From positions 1 to 64,000 of the forward strand of contig CANMXP010000002.1 of assembly GCA_947501845.1 (NCBI GenBank): 64,000 bases of DNA, in the 5' to 3' direction. Below the pieces are notes generated by a model. That model was given only the letters and a program-made list of their open reading frames with translations. It was not told the origin of the DNA and did not search any database. A program made the translations under genes and the position numbers. The DNA comes from an uncultured Flavobacteriaceae bacterium. Lineage in GTDB: Bacteria > Bacteroidota > Bacteroidia > Flavobacteriales > Flavobacteriaceae. Numbering within the stretch: the first letter of the stretch is position 1; each line of letters starts with the position of its first letter. Shown piece by piece: positions 26,903-36,490 of this stretch.

Positions 26903-28213
26903 TTACTTACCAGTCAACACATCTTTACCTTTAAAATAACCTTTTTCACCATTTGGCAACTTGGCGACAATCCACTTTTCATTGTCTATTCTTTCCAATA
27001 AATCGAGTTCCATGCCTCCAGGGAATTGTCCTAAAACCTTAGATTTTTCATCAGGACTCATGTAGGCTATTTTTCTTTTACTCCTAGGACCTTTAACCTT
27101 AATTCGTTCGATTAAAACATTTCCTTTAGACTCTTTTTTAAATTCGTATGGATAAATCTCAATTCCCATATTATAAAGGTTTTCTGCTAATGCAATATTA
27201 TCTTCAGCTCTTCTCAACCCTTTAACATAAGATTCCTTATCTGGGCTCATATTTACCGCAACACTGTAAAATTCTTTGGCTTTTTCATAGTTTCCAACCA
27301 CTTCATTTAAAATTCCCATGTTGAATACTAATTCTGCGTTATATGGATCAACTTGATATATCGCATCGTACATTTCATAGGCTTTATCGACCTCTCTAAG
27401 TCTTAAAAATTCATTGGCATCTTTTACTCGCTCTTTTAGTTTTTTATGTTTTACTTTCTCAAAAGTGAAAGTATATGAATAATAATAAGGAGCTATATAA
27501 TCTGCGAATTGACGCGCTATTCGTTCACAAGCATATTCAGCAAGTTTATTAGGCGCCATTACAGCATTATTACCTGGTCTGCTTCCTCCTTTTGTAGTAT
27601 CCCCACTTGATGACCTGCCACTGGTTTGACCTATAATTTCTCCTGTAGAAACTAACAAAACTTTCATTCTTGCTTCGGCAGATGTTGTTCTTTTTAAAGT
27701 ATATGTATTAACTAGTTTGCCCTGATCATTTCTATACGAACTATGATCTCTTTCGTCTGTATTAGAATAAGAAACATTACCTAAAATAATGGCATCTACT
27801 CCTAATACCTGACCAATAGAAATAATTTGTGTATCGCTTAAGTTACCTAACTCAAATTCTTTTTCTTCAATAACTCTCTGTAATTCTTCTCTTTCTACTA
27901 TGGAGTAAATATCTGTACGGGCTCCTTGTATAAAACAATTTTTGCTTTTACCTCTAAATTCTTTTAACAACGAAATGGATATATAATCTGCTAATTTACT
28001 ACCTATATCTATCCCTACACTTTTATATTCTTCGCTACTTATATTTTCAAAATCTAGAACAGCAATCCTTTTTACGTCTCCTATATCTTTTTTTGGCGGA
28101 CTTAAAAGCGATGCATTTAATGTTGTTTTGAATAATTGTGCTGAACAAATATTATAGTTAAAAATTACTATTAATAAAAAGGTGATGTTTTTAATTTGTT
28201 TTTTTAACCCCAT
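26903..28213 (-). CDS. CsgG-like domain / TPR / SH3-like secreted protein
   Basis: A 436-residue exported protein (signal peptide to about residue 25, NICSAQ). Residues about 40-240 match the CsgG/HfaB fold (IAVLDFENISSEEYKSVGID, then SIVEREELQRVIEEKEFE and VLGVDAIILGNVSY), known from curli secretion channels and related envelope proteins. There is no lipobox, so it is not a classical CsgG lipoprotein. Residues about 265-335 hold at least two TPR-like units (AYEMYDAIYQVDPYNAELVF, NYEKAKEFYSVAVNMSP). The C-terminal 75 residues resemble a bacterial SH3 domain (WIVAKLPNGEKGYFKGKDV). The three-domain combination suggests a periplasmic assembly factor or sensor. The exact role is unknown. Confidence 0.75.
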   Translation of the reverse strand: MGLKKQIKNITFLLIVIFNYNICSAQLFKTTLNASLLSPPKKDIGDVKRIAVLDFENISSEEYKSVGIDIGSKLADYISISLLKEFRGKSKNCFIQGARTDIYSIVEREELQRVIEEKEFELGNLSDTQIISIGQVLGVDAIILGNVSYSNTDERDHSSYRNDQGKLVNTYTLKRTTSAEARMKVLLVSTGEIIGQTSGRSSSGDTTKGGSRPGNNAVMAPNKLAEYACERIARQFADYIAPYYYSYTFTFEKVKHKKLKERVKDANEFLRLREVDKAYEMYDAIYQVDPYNAELVFNMGILNEVVGNYEKAKEFYSVAVNMSPDKESYVKGLRRAEDNIALAENLYNMGIEIYPYEFKKESKGNVLIERIKVKGPRSKRKIAYMSPDEKSKVLGQFPGGMELDLLERIDNEKWIVAKLPNGEKGYFKGKDVLTGK

Positions 28214-28419
28214 GATTTTATAATTTAATTATATTGTATAACTATCAAATTGCTTATGTATACCTAAGATTAACCCTTGCTTAAAAAACGAGTTAATTCT
28301 ATTTACAATATTAGATTGCTTATTATACCCTTGCAATACGGGAATTCCCTTAACTTATTCAAAACAAATAAATTAATAACTATAATTTCTTACTTTAGAC
28401 GCCTACAATTTCATACCGA

Positions 28420-30420
28420 ATGAATCGTATAATATTTTGTGTATTTCTTTTTAGTATTTCTACTTTATTTAGTCAGAATAAAAATTCAAATAGTATTGAA
28501 CTTCTTATCAAAGATGGGGACAGCCTTACTAGTATAAATAAAAAACATGAGGCTTTAATGGCTTTTAGAAGGGCGCTAGTAATATCATTAGATTCAAAAA
28601 ACAAAGAAATGACTGCCTTTATTTATAAAAAAATAGGCGTTATTCATTATAAAAAAAAAGAATACTTAAAAGCCGAGAATCATTATAAAAAAGGATTGCT
28701 TATAGATAGTTTAACAAAAACCGCTGCCAATAATTATTACAACATAAGCCTTGTAAAGAAGAAACTAAATCAACAAGATAGCGTACTGCATTATTTAGAA
28801 AAAAGCTTAAATATTTACAAGACTTTAAGCTATGATGAAGCTACTTATAATGCATTTTTAAGTGCTGGTATCACTTATAAAAATAGACAGTTATATGAGA
28901 AAGCCTTAGAATTATTAATTATAGCTCATAACGGTTTAAAAACTGGTAATAAAATAAAACTGGCACGTACTTGTACGGTAATTGGCAATATTCATAATCA
29001 AATTAAAAATTATAATCAATCCTTAGCATATTATAAAGAAGCATTGCATGCTTCAAAAACTAGTAATAAAAAAGAAAAGTCTCTAATATATAATAATATT
29101 GCCATAGCATATAAACACCTTAAAGTGCACGATTCTGTTATTATTAACTATAAAAAAGCATTATTGTTAACTACCCCAGAAGACCCAAATTATGGTATAA
29201 TTCTTCAGAATTTGGCATTAACACATAGTGCATCAGGCAACATGAAAATTGCCAAAAAAAACTTTAAACAAGCCATCGAACTACATAAGATCTCAAAAGA
29301 CACCTCTTCCCTCCTCTATTGCTATAATGGTATGGCAAGTTTACTAATAAAACAAAATAGAAAAAAGGACGTTAAACCTTATTTAGATAGTGTTTCTTTT
29401 TTACTCCCCAGATCTATTGACAAAACACCTCTTCTTGATTACTATACTAATCAGGTAGACTACCAAACTAGCATTAAGAAATATAAAACAGCATTAAACT
29501 ACTATAAGAAATACAATGAGTTATTTGAAAAAACATATAATATAAAACAAGTCGAGATCATTCAAAATATACAATCTAGGTTTGATTATGAAAAAAAAGA
29601 ACATACCATATTAAAACTATCTACACAAAATAAAGACAATTTGTTAAAGATAGCTTCTAAAAATAGGAGATTAGAAGGAAAGAACTTAATTATTATTTCG
29701 CTTAGCTGTATCATAGTCCTAGGTTTTATAGGGTATTATATTTATGTGCAAAGACAAAAAGCAACAAAACAACGACTTAAAATCGAAAAACTGGAAGCCA
29801 TTTATCAAGGGCAAGAAACAATACAAAAAAGAATTGCTCAAGACCTTCATGATGTTATCACCAACAACTTTGATGGATTAAGACTTCAAATACTCGCTTT
29901 ATTACGCATGCCTAATCCTAAGGACCATATAATGGTCATTGCGAATGAATTACAGGATATAAATCAACAAATCAGATTAGTATCTCACCGTTTATCTCCA
30001 ATAAACATGCATATAAAGCATCATAAATTTATAGAAATAATCAAGGCCAGACTAAGCGAATTTCAAGTGTATCATAAAATATATGTTAATATAAAGAATG
30101 AATTACCTGAGTTATTAAACGATTTACACATTGAAACTCAAAATAATTTTTATGGCATCCTTTTAGAAGTTTTAAATAACAGCTCGAAACATGCGCAAGC
30201 TACAGAGCTTAGTATTACAAACCATATAAATAAAAATCAAAGTATTCATTTCATTTTAACCGATAACGGTATAGGTATAAGTAATAATTATAAAATGGGT
30301 ATTGGTTTGCTTAATATAAAACAAAGGTCAGAAATTATCGGAGGTTCTGCTATTATTAAAAGGGTTGATTCTGGCACAGAGGTTCATATTAAATTTCCAT
30401 TACAAATCAATTTAAAATGA
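28420..30420 (+). CDS. TPR-domain sensor histidine kinase (NarL-type)
   Basis: A 666-residue membrane kinase. The signal peptide (about 1-18) is followed by six to eight TPRs facing the periplasm (about 20-370), a membrane helix at about 423-445, and the cytoplasmic kinase. The dimerisation/phosphoacceptor region is of the HisKA_3 type (KRIAQDLHDVITNNFDGLRL, His about 476). The ATPase domain has the N box (LLEVLNNSSKHA), DNGIGIS and GIGLLNIKQRSEIIGGS. Its stop codon overlaps the start of the response-regulator gene by four bases (ATGA), so both are coupled. The signal sensed by the TPRs is unknown. Such kinases are abundant in Bacteroidota. Confidence 0.93.
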   Translation: MNRIIFCVFLFSISTLFSQNKNSNSIELLIKDGDSLTSINKKHEALMAFRRALVISLDSKNKEMTAFIYKKIGVIHYKKKEYLKAENHYKKGLLIDSLTKTAANNYYNISLVKKKLNQQDSVLHYLEKSLNIYKTLSYDEATYNAFLSAGITYKNRQLYEKALELLIIAHNGLKTGNKIKLARTCTVIGNIHNQIKNYNQSLAYYKEALHASKTSNKKEKSLIYNNIAIAYKHLKVHDSVIINYKKALLLTTPEDPNYGIILQNLALTHSASGNMKIAKKNFKQAIELHKISKDTSSLLYCYNGMASLLIKQNRKKDVKPYLDSVSFLLPRSIDKTPLLDYYTNQVDYQTSIKKYKTALNYYKKYNELFEKTYNIKQVEIIQNIQSRFDYEKKEHTILKLSTQNKDNLLKIASKNRRLEGKNLIIISLSCIIVLGFIGYYIYVQRQKATKQRLKIEKLEAIYQGQETIQKRIAQDLHDVITNNFDGLRLQILALLRMPNPKDHIMVIANELQDINQQIRLVSHRLSPINMHIKHHKFIEIIKARLSEFQVYHKIYVNIKNELPELLNDLHIETQNNFYGILLEVLNNSSKHAQATELSITNHINKNQSIHFILTDNGIGISNNYKMGIGLLNIKQRSEIIGGSAIIKRVDSGTEVHIKFPLQINLK

Positions 30421-31064
30421 CAAAAAAATCAACTATTCTCATTGCTGATGACTCTGTAATATTCTCGCAGGGACTTTCCACACTATTACAACAATACCCG
30501 ATTATCGTTAAAAATGTGTTGAAAGCAAAGAATTTTAAAGAAACTCTAGAAATTACTAAAACTGAAAAAATTGATATATTAATTCTAGATATCAATTTTG
30601 AATCTGAAGAATACAATGGTTTCACCATAGCAGAAAAAATAAAAACACTTTATCCCTACATAAAAATTATCATACTCACCCAGCAAGCAAAAATTGATAA
30701 TTACGAAATTTTGTTTAATGACATAGGTGTTGATGGTTATTTGGATAAGCAACTTTCTGTAGATATTGCTATTGAAGCAATTTCTCAAATACAAGAGGGT
30801 AAAAAATATATTGACAATACCATAAAGGAAATGCTAGAGGTTGGGAGATGGATGAATATTTCATCTAGAGAAAAAGAAGTTATAGAGTGGCTTAGTAAAG
30901 GTTATTTACAAAAGGAAGTTGCAGACAAACTTTGCTTAAGTATTCGCACTATTGAAGTACATTGTCGAAACATGGCTAAAAGAATTGGTGCTAAAAATAC
31001 AGCGCATTTAATTTCAATTTATACTAAATATAAAGGAAGCAATAGGGAAAGAGCTCCTGATTAA
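30417..31064 (+). CDS. LuxR-type response regulator
   Basis: A 215-residue response regulator. The receiver (about 1-125) has an intact acidic pocket (ADDS near 10-13), phosphoacceptor Asp in LILDIN (about 57) and Lys in DGYLDKQLS. The C-terminal GerE/LuxR helix-turn-helix is SSREKEVIEWLSKGYLQKEV and IRTIEVHCRNMAKRIG. Overlap with the upstream kinase shows they form a two-component system. Its targets are unknown; the adjacent operon at 31412 with repeated elements upstream is one candidate (inference). Confidence 0.93.
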   Translation: MTKKSTILIADDSVIFSQGLSTLLQQYPIIVKNVLKAKNFKETLEITKTEKIDILILDINFESEEYNGFTIAEKIKTLYPYIKIIILTQQAKIDNYEILFNDIGVDGYLDKQLSVDIAIEAISQIQEGKKYIDNTIKEMLEVGRWMNISSREKEVIEWLSKGYLQKEVADKLCLSIRTIEVHCRNMAKRIGAKNTAHLISIYTKYKGSNRERAPD

Positions 31065-31071
31065 TAGTTAA

Positions 31072-31102
31072 AACCCTAATACTATATGTTAGTATTAGGG
31101 TT
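31072..31102. terminator. Bidirectional terminator between converging genes
   Basis: AACCCTAATACTA (31072-31084) and TAGTATTAGGGTT (31090-31102) form a perfect 13-bp stem with a 5-base loop, between the response regulator (ends 31064, +) and the small lipoprotein gene (ends 31114, -). Confidence 0.88.
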
Positions 31103-31113
31103 AAAAACCGCTA

Positions 31114-31272
31114 TTAATTAGTGACTTCTTCAGGATCAATAATTTTCTCAGTGGCTTCCGAACTGATTTGATCATCATAGATACTTAAATCATCATCAAT
31201 ACTGCAAGAGCACATGAAACAAAAGGTCATCATAAAAATGATCAATACTAAAATTTTAAATAAATTTTTCAT
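31114..31272 (-). CDS. Very small lipoprotein, function unknown
   Basis: A 52-residue lipoprotein. The signal is unusually long and hydrophobic (MKNLFKILVLIIFMMTFCFM, then CSC), with the lipidated Cys probably among residues 21-23, and a mature part of only about 30 acidic residues (SIDDDLSIYDDQ, EKIIDPEEVTN). The ATG at 31272 is preferred; the frame extends upstream without a reason. It is divergent from the gene at 31412 across 139 bases of regulatory-looking DNA. No function recognised; size suggests a peptide-like accessory lipoprotein. Confidence 0.6.
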   Translation of the reverse strand: MKNLFKILVLIIFMMTFCFMCSCSIDDDLSIYDDQISSEATEKIIDPEEVTN

Positions 31273-31334
31273 GACATTATATTTTAAATTAATAATGCCA
31301 AAGCAACAGGTTTTAAGCAACCTAAATCACCATA

Positions 31335-31379
31335 AATTACTGATAATCATGAATTTACATGATTTACGTGTTTTTACGG
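31335..31379 (+). promoter_or_regulatory. Run of 9-bp repeats upstream of the CHAT operon
   Basis: ATTTACATG (31353-31361), ATTTACGTG (31362-31370) and TTTTTACGG (31371-31379) follow each other in strict 9-base phase. Two more degenerate units, AATTACTGA (31335) and TAATCATGA (31344), precede them in the same phase. They lie 33-77 bases before the start of the operon and could be binding sites for a regulator. No T run or stem suggests a terminator. Confidence 0.45.
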
Positions 31380-31411
31380 AAAAATTCATAGAATATAATA
31401 TACTTTAAAAA

Positions 31412-32896
31412 ATGTGTAAAGAAGCTGAGAACAAATACATAGACTCTGTCCATAATTACTACAAAGAAAATTCTAACAATACTGAGTTGAACCATAAACT
31501 TAGAAGTGCTACTCGTATATCATTACATGATTACTGCAAGGAAAAGATGAGGAAAGATGATTATACACAAAAAGATATATCTATTATTTGCGACTTTTTT
31601 AAAATTGATGATATTGACAATCTCAAATTAAAAGTGTTTAACATCTTAAACAATGCTGAAAGAGGATCAAAGTTTTCAGCTGCCTCACATTTTTTAAAAA
31701 ATTATGATAACTCAAACGAAAAAAGAGAATACACCTTAAAAGTAGTAAATTTTGTCAGCTGGTTAATAGGCTACGACCAAAGGCCTTATGGGGTATCTAT
31801 ACAAAACGATACAAATTATGAGAAAAAGAATATTGACATAATAAAAAATAATACTTTTAAAACAGACTACAATAGTATATCCCATACAGGCATAAACTTC
31901 AACTCATTAAAAATTGCATTAGTCGATATTAAAGAATACCAGATGGAAGGCTCTATCTCAAAAGACGAACTGGTTACTGATATTCTAAAAACAAATATTG
32001 AAGAGGTTTACGTTGAAAAAAATCGAAACATAATAATCGATCATTATTCGTATAGTGATTATAAGAAAATAAAAGATGACAATATAAATTATGATTTAAT
32101 CATAAAAGGAAGATCTTCTTATGTCGACAATGAAAGAATATCTAGAATTCAATTTCAAGCTACAAGAAAGAATAGTGATTTAGAAACAGATTATAACAAA
32201 AATATTGACAGCATATATAAAATAGATAAATTCTGTTTTTTAGGAGAAGGAAGACTTCCTGCAAATATAAACTTCATAACCAAATGGTTACTAGCCTTAG
32301 ATTACTATTTTAAAGAAGAACTCACTAAGTGTCTACCATTAGTCTTAGAGCTTGAAAATATGCTTTCAGCAGATAAACAAGATACTTTTAAAGATATAGA
32401 TATTGGACATGTAGAAGTGCAATTTCTTAAAGCAGTCATATTTATGCTTCAGGACCAACAATATGACGCACTAGAAATCTTTAACGACATAGAAGCCAAC
32501 CATATGAATTATTTAAAAAACAATTCACATATTCTATCTAAACTTCATCATAATATCGGAATCTTAGAGAAAGTGAAAGGTAATTTAAAGGTAGCAGTTA
32601 AACATTTTGAAAATGCCATAAGCTCTAAAGAAAATCAATGGCAAAGCTATTGGGAGCTGGCCAGAATAACAGCTTATAAGAAAAAAAAGGAGAACACTTA
32701 TAATATCATTATCAAAAAAGATTATCAACATTATTACACCAAAGCATTTGAGTATAGTGGGCTAAATCATATAAAAGAAGAGCTTGAACTTATAAACAAA
32801 GATGATTTTAAGATAATAAATACCATTAAAGATTATATAAATGAAACAAGCATCAATAGAAATAATAAAGATATTATAATAAAAGGTAAAGAATAA
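31412..32896 (+). CDS. TPR protein with FlgO/TolB_N-like domain, partner of the CHAT protein
   Basis: A 494-residue soluble protein without signal or membrane segment. Residues 1-120 are helical and unrecognised. Residues about 166-262 follow the pattern of the FlgO/TolB_N-like domain found near TPRs in adenylate-cyclase-type proteins: LKIALVDI, an ELVTDILKTNIEEVY helix, IIIDHYSYSDYKK, then INYDLIIKGRSSYVDNERI and SRIQFQATRKNSD. Residues about 290-440 contain TPR-like helices (GHVEVQFLKAVIFMLQDQQY, HHNIGILEKVKGNLKVAVKH). It is separated from the CHAT gene by 4 bases, so both are translated from one transcript. Function is not known; it may be a sensor or adaptor for the protease. Confidence 0.7.
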   Translation: MCKEAENKYIDSVHNYYKENSNNTELNHKLRSATRISLHDYCKEKMRKDDYTQKDISIICDFFKIDDIDNLKLKVFNILNNAERGSKFSAASHFLKNYDNSNEKREYTLKVVNFVSWLIGYDQRPYGVSIQNDTNYEKKNIDIIKNNTFKTDYNSISHTGINFNSLKIALVDIKEYQMEGSISKDELVTDILKTNIEEVYVEKNRNIIIDHYSYSDYKKIKDDNINYDLIIKGRSSYVDNERISRIQFQATRKNSDLETDYNKNIDSIYKIDKFCFLGEGRLPANINFITKWLLALDYYFKEELTKCLPLVLELENMLSADKQDTFKDIDIGHVEVQFLKAVIFMLQDQQYDALEIFNDIEANHMNYLKNNSHILSKLHHNIGILEKVKGNLKVAVKHFENAISSKENQWQSYWELARITAYKKKKENTYNIIIKKDYQHYYTKAFEYSGLNHIKEELELINKDDFKIINTIKDYINETSINRNNKDIIIKGKE

Positions 32897-32900
32897 TATC

Positions 32901-35900
32901 GTGAAAAGAACCCTTTTTAATTATCATATCAAAAAAGATATACAGGTAGAAAGCTTTCATCATATAATAGATAATTTTAAAATGGGAGAAACACCTGAAG
33001 ACGTTTTTTCCTATAAACTTATTCAGCAAATGGAAGTCTTTTTTTCAGAAGATTTACAGTTACAGCGTATTTTAAAAATTGCTCAAGAAACTCATGTACT
33101 GTTGCATCTTATTTCAGATAACAATGCTGTTTTAGCATTACCATGGCAATTTTATTTTGATCAATATCCATTAATAGGAATATCAAAAGGAAATAAGCCA
33201 ATTAATAAATATGTTCCTCCTAAAAAGAGTTCTAAACTCAATGTTTTAATGATTTTTTCTAGCCCTTTTGGACAAAGCTCATTAGACATTAAACATGAAT
33301 CTCACACACTATTGTCTAGGTTTTTAAATAATGGAGTTAATTTAAAAATAGCAGACGACGGATCATTAGTATCATTAGAAAATATTTTGCAAAAAGAGCA
33401 TTTTGACATTATTTACTATAGTGGTCACGGAAGCTACAAAAATGGCGAAACTACACTTTTCTTCGAAACCCCTTTAGTTGGTCATGAAGACGAAATCTCT
33501 GGTCAAAATTTTGTTGACAGTATAGTTAAACATGCTATAACATTACCGCAATTGGTTATATTATCATCCTGTAATACAGCGCTAGGCAAAGTTGGATTTG
33601 AAGGTGTTACCAATCTTTTATTAGATAATGATATCTCTGCAGTGATTAGTTTTTCTAATACCATTGAACAAGAAAATGCTACATTTTTTTGCAGCATGCT
33701 AGCCTATCATTTATCAAGAAAGTATGACCTTCTTGATGCATATAAATTCAGTGTGAATTTATTAAAAAAACTGCAGCAAAGACCAAAAAACGGAAGAGTC
33801 TCATGGCTGGAGTCTCAATTATTCCTTCAAAAACATATTGAAAAATTGGTAGGGTATGAAGATAAAACTACCTTAAAAAATAATTACCCTAAATGTTTTT
33901 TTAAATCAAAAATATACCTTCCATTTTTACATAGAAATGAAATAAGAGAATTATCCAACTTAATTCTAAAGGGCAATGCAAAAATTAATATTTCTGGACA
34001 TAGGGGGCTAGGAAAATCTGCATGTATTAACTATATAATGCAAAATCATGAGGCATTTGTTCCAGACTTAAAAATATTACACTTCATAGGAAATAAATGT
34101 ACTCTTAGCGCTCTTAAAGAAAAGGCATCTATACTTATTGGGAAACCTATTATTGAAATAAAAAACGATCTTACTACATATGCCCAAGAGCATCGTTTAC
34201 TTATTGTTATTGACCAGATAGACGATTTAGTTGTTGTAAATAATAACTCCTTTGTATTATCTAATGAAGTTTTAGATTTAGTTAAACAGATTGAAAACAT
34301 TAATATCTTTTTAATAACTCGCTTTCCAATTATTAATGATGTTTTTCAAATTATTAAATTCCCGGATATTTCAATACCCCAACTCTTTTTCATTTTCAAA
34401 AAAAGCTTTTTGGGAGAATATATAAATAAAGCACTACCATCCAGAACTTTAAGCTCTGTTTTCAGCAATCACCCTCTTTATTTGATTATTAAAGCGTTAT
34501 TCTCAACAGGCTCTTTTGGAGGCATTCTAGAATTGTACATGATTTTTGAAGATTTATTATCTAAAAACATAAAAGAAATCGACGTTTATGATAGTGAACA
34601 AAGTTTTCTTGAAGACCATACTGATACTATAAGAATGGCGCTTTATTTATATGAGGTACATGATAAAAAAGAAGGATACTACATTCTATCTTATTTAAAA
34701 CGCTTTGACAAAACCTTACAAAAAATCATAAAAACCGCTTCTATTCATAAAACGTCAGTAGGAAAAAAAATATTAATACCTAAAAATTTAAAAGACAAAG
34801 AAACGGATATTCATTTAAAAAAATTAGTTGCATTGAACCTTATAGAAACAGATGATATAGGTCGAGGAGAAAAGCTTTACAGAACCCACCCTCTACTATC
34901 TAATTCACAATTTCTTGAAGTAGAAGATTTCTTTGATAAAAAAGCCGTAGCAGACTATTTATTATCATTCTTTGACGAAAGGCATGATAGCTTTAAAAGA
35001 ACCCATAACAACACATATATTAATTATTTAAATGAAGCATTTTATTTGTATGCAAACGTAAATGACAAATCTGGAATTGTATCTGCTGGAAAAAAACTAT
35101 GTCACGAATATAATATTAATAGTAGCCCTGATGACGTTATTAGAATTGGAAAAACAGTTTTTCAGATAATTCAAGACCAAACTCCAATAGAAGTTTTAGA
35201 GCTATTATTTCAAGCTTATCAAAGAAAAGGCCTTCAAAATGATGCTGATTATATCAGCACAAAATATAAACAAAAAGCAATAGATGAAAAAGGTGTATTA
35301 GACATAATTAACTCATATCATTTAGAAGGCAATGCTTATACTGATAAAGGTTTATTTAAAAAAGCATCTGACAAATATGATAGAGCATTAACAGAACTTA
35401 AAAAAAGTGTTTTAAAAGCTGAAGAAGCTTCAATGTTGGAGTTAGCTATATTGTCAGATTCTGCAAATGCTTTAAGACATATAAATAAATCTGAAGAAGC
35501 GGAAAAGAGGCTATTAAAGGCTTACAAAATAATGATCGATCTTAAGGTTGATTCCCCAGAAATATTAGATAACCTTTTAGCGTTTTATATAGAAAACAAT
35601 AAACACAATAAGTCTTTATATTATGCAGAAAAAACATTGACAGAAAGCACCTTGAAGCATAACCAAACCATAGAGATTAATGCATTAAAGAAGCAAGGGG
35701 TAATATACATGCAGAAGCATAAATTTGTATACGCCAAGACTATTTTTAATCAAGTCATGCATCTTGCCATTTTGGCTTCAGATTCTTTTTCTCAAGCCGA
35801 AGCTAATACATATCTAGGCCATGTTTACTTATTAGAAGGAGAATATATGGAAAGTAAAAATATGTTTAATGCTACTTTTTATAAAAAAGCTTTAAAGTTT

Positions 35901-36467
35901 TTTTTTAAAGCACGTGAATTTTACACGGAAGAACAGCTTATTGATCTATATCAACTTTACAATATGATGGCTACTTGTTCTTCTAAAATTCAACAACCTA
36001 AACAAGCCATTAGTTACAGAGAACAGCAACTATTATTAGCATCTCAAATGGAAGATTTAAAAATTGAACTTCCCTTATACACTGCTCTAGGAATAGATTA
36101 TGGAAAACAGGGAAATGTTAAGAAGTCCATGGAATATTACGAACTACACAATGATAAAATTAATAAAAGGCTAAATCAAGGTAATATAGATTTAAACCTC
36201 AAAAATACACTTTTGTCTAGAAAAATGCTTTGCTCATTATTAATTGCTAATACATTATATAGAAATTTAAAGTCAGAAGAAGCCTATTATAATTATTCTA
36301 CTGAAGCTTTTTCTTTATTCTTTATAGAAAAATTGCAATTACCATACAGTATAGAAAGGCAATTCATTATAAATGCAAATGCTTTTATTAATGCAGGATT
36401 TCAATGCGAATTTCAAAATGAACTAGAAACTATAGTAAAGAGGTTGGCTAATAAATACTTAAGATAA
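32901..36467 (+). CDS. CHAT protease - STAND ATPase - TPR protein
   Basis: A 1188-residue protein with GTG start. Residues about 110-310 are a CHAT (caspase HetF associated with TPR) peptidase: beta strand LNVLMIFSSPFG, His176 in IIYYSGHG and Cys224 in VILSSCNTALGKVGFEGVTN form the predicted dyad. Residues about 345-620 are a STAND-type NTPase: Walker A GHRGLGKS (366-373), Walker B LLIVIDQIDD (433-442), and a following helical/winged region ending near 680. From about 770 to 1180 are TPR repeats (EGNAYTDKGLFKKASDKYDR, ALKKQGVIYMQKHKFVYAKT, TYLGHVYLLEGEYMESKN). No membrane segment. This effector-ATPase-repeat order is that of bacterial NLR-like immune proteins; the substrate cannot be predicted. 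Confidence 0.85.
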   Translation: MKRTLFNYHIKKDIQVESFHHIIDNFKMGETPEDVFSYKLIQQMEVFFSEDLQLQRILKIAQETHVLLHLISDNNAVLALPWQFYFDQYPLIGISKGNKPINKYVPPKKSSKLNVLMIFSSPFGQSSLDIKHESHTLLSRFLNNGVNLKIADDGSLVSLENILQKEHFDIIYYSGHGSYKNGETTLFFETPLVGHEDEISGQNFVDSIVKHAITLPQLVILSSCNTALGKVGFEGVTNLLLDNDISAVISFSNTIEQENATFFCSMLAYHLSRKYDLLDAYKFSVNLLKKLQQRPKNGRVSWLESQLFLQKHIEKLVGYEDKTTLKNNYPKCFFKSKIYLPFLHRNEIRELSNLILKGNAKINISGHRGLGKSACINYIMQNHEAFVPDLKILHFIGNKCTLSALKEKASILIGKPIIEIKNDLTTYAQEHRLLIVIDQIDDLVVVNNNSFVLSNEVLDLVKQIENINIFLITRFPIINDVFQIIKFPDISIPQLFFIFKKSFLGEYINKALPSRTLSSVFSNHPLYLIIKALFSTGSFGGILELYMIFEDLLSKNIKEIDVYDSEQSFLEDHTDTIRMALYLYEVHDKKEGYYILSYLKRFDKTLQKIIKTASIHKTSVGKKILIPKNLKDKETDIHLKKLVALNLIETDDIGRGEKLYRTHPLLSNSQFLEVEDFFDKKAVADYLLSFFDERHDSFKRTHNNTYINYLNEAFYLYANVNDKSGIVSAGKKLCHEYNINSSPDDVIRIGKTVFQIIQDQTPIEVLELLFQAYQRKGLQNDADYISTKYKQKAIDEKGVLDIINSYHLEGNAYTDKGLFKKASDKYDRALTELKKSVLKAEEASMLELAILSDSANALRHINKSEEAEKRLLKAYKIMIDLKVDSPEILDNLLAFYIENNKHNKSLYYAEKTLTESTLKHNQTIEINALKKQGVIYMQKHKFVYAKTIFNQVMHLAILASDSFSQAEANTYLGHVYLLEGEYMESKNMFNATFYKKALKFFFKAREFYTEEQLIDLYQLYNMMATCSSKIQQPKQAISYREQQLLLASQMEDLKIELPLYTALGIDYGKQGNVKKSMEYYELHNDKINKRLNQGNIDLNLKNTLLSRKMLCSLLIANTLYRNLKSEEAYYNYSTEAFSLFFIEKLQLPYSIERQFIINANAFINAGFQCEFQNELETIVKRLANKYLR

Positions 36468-36490
36468 TATATTAAAAAACAACAAAACTT

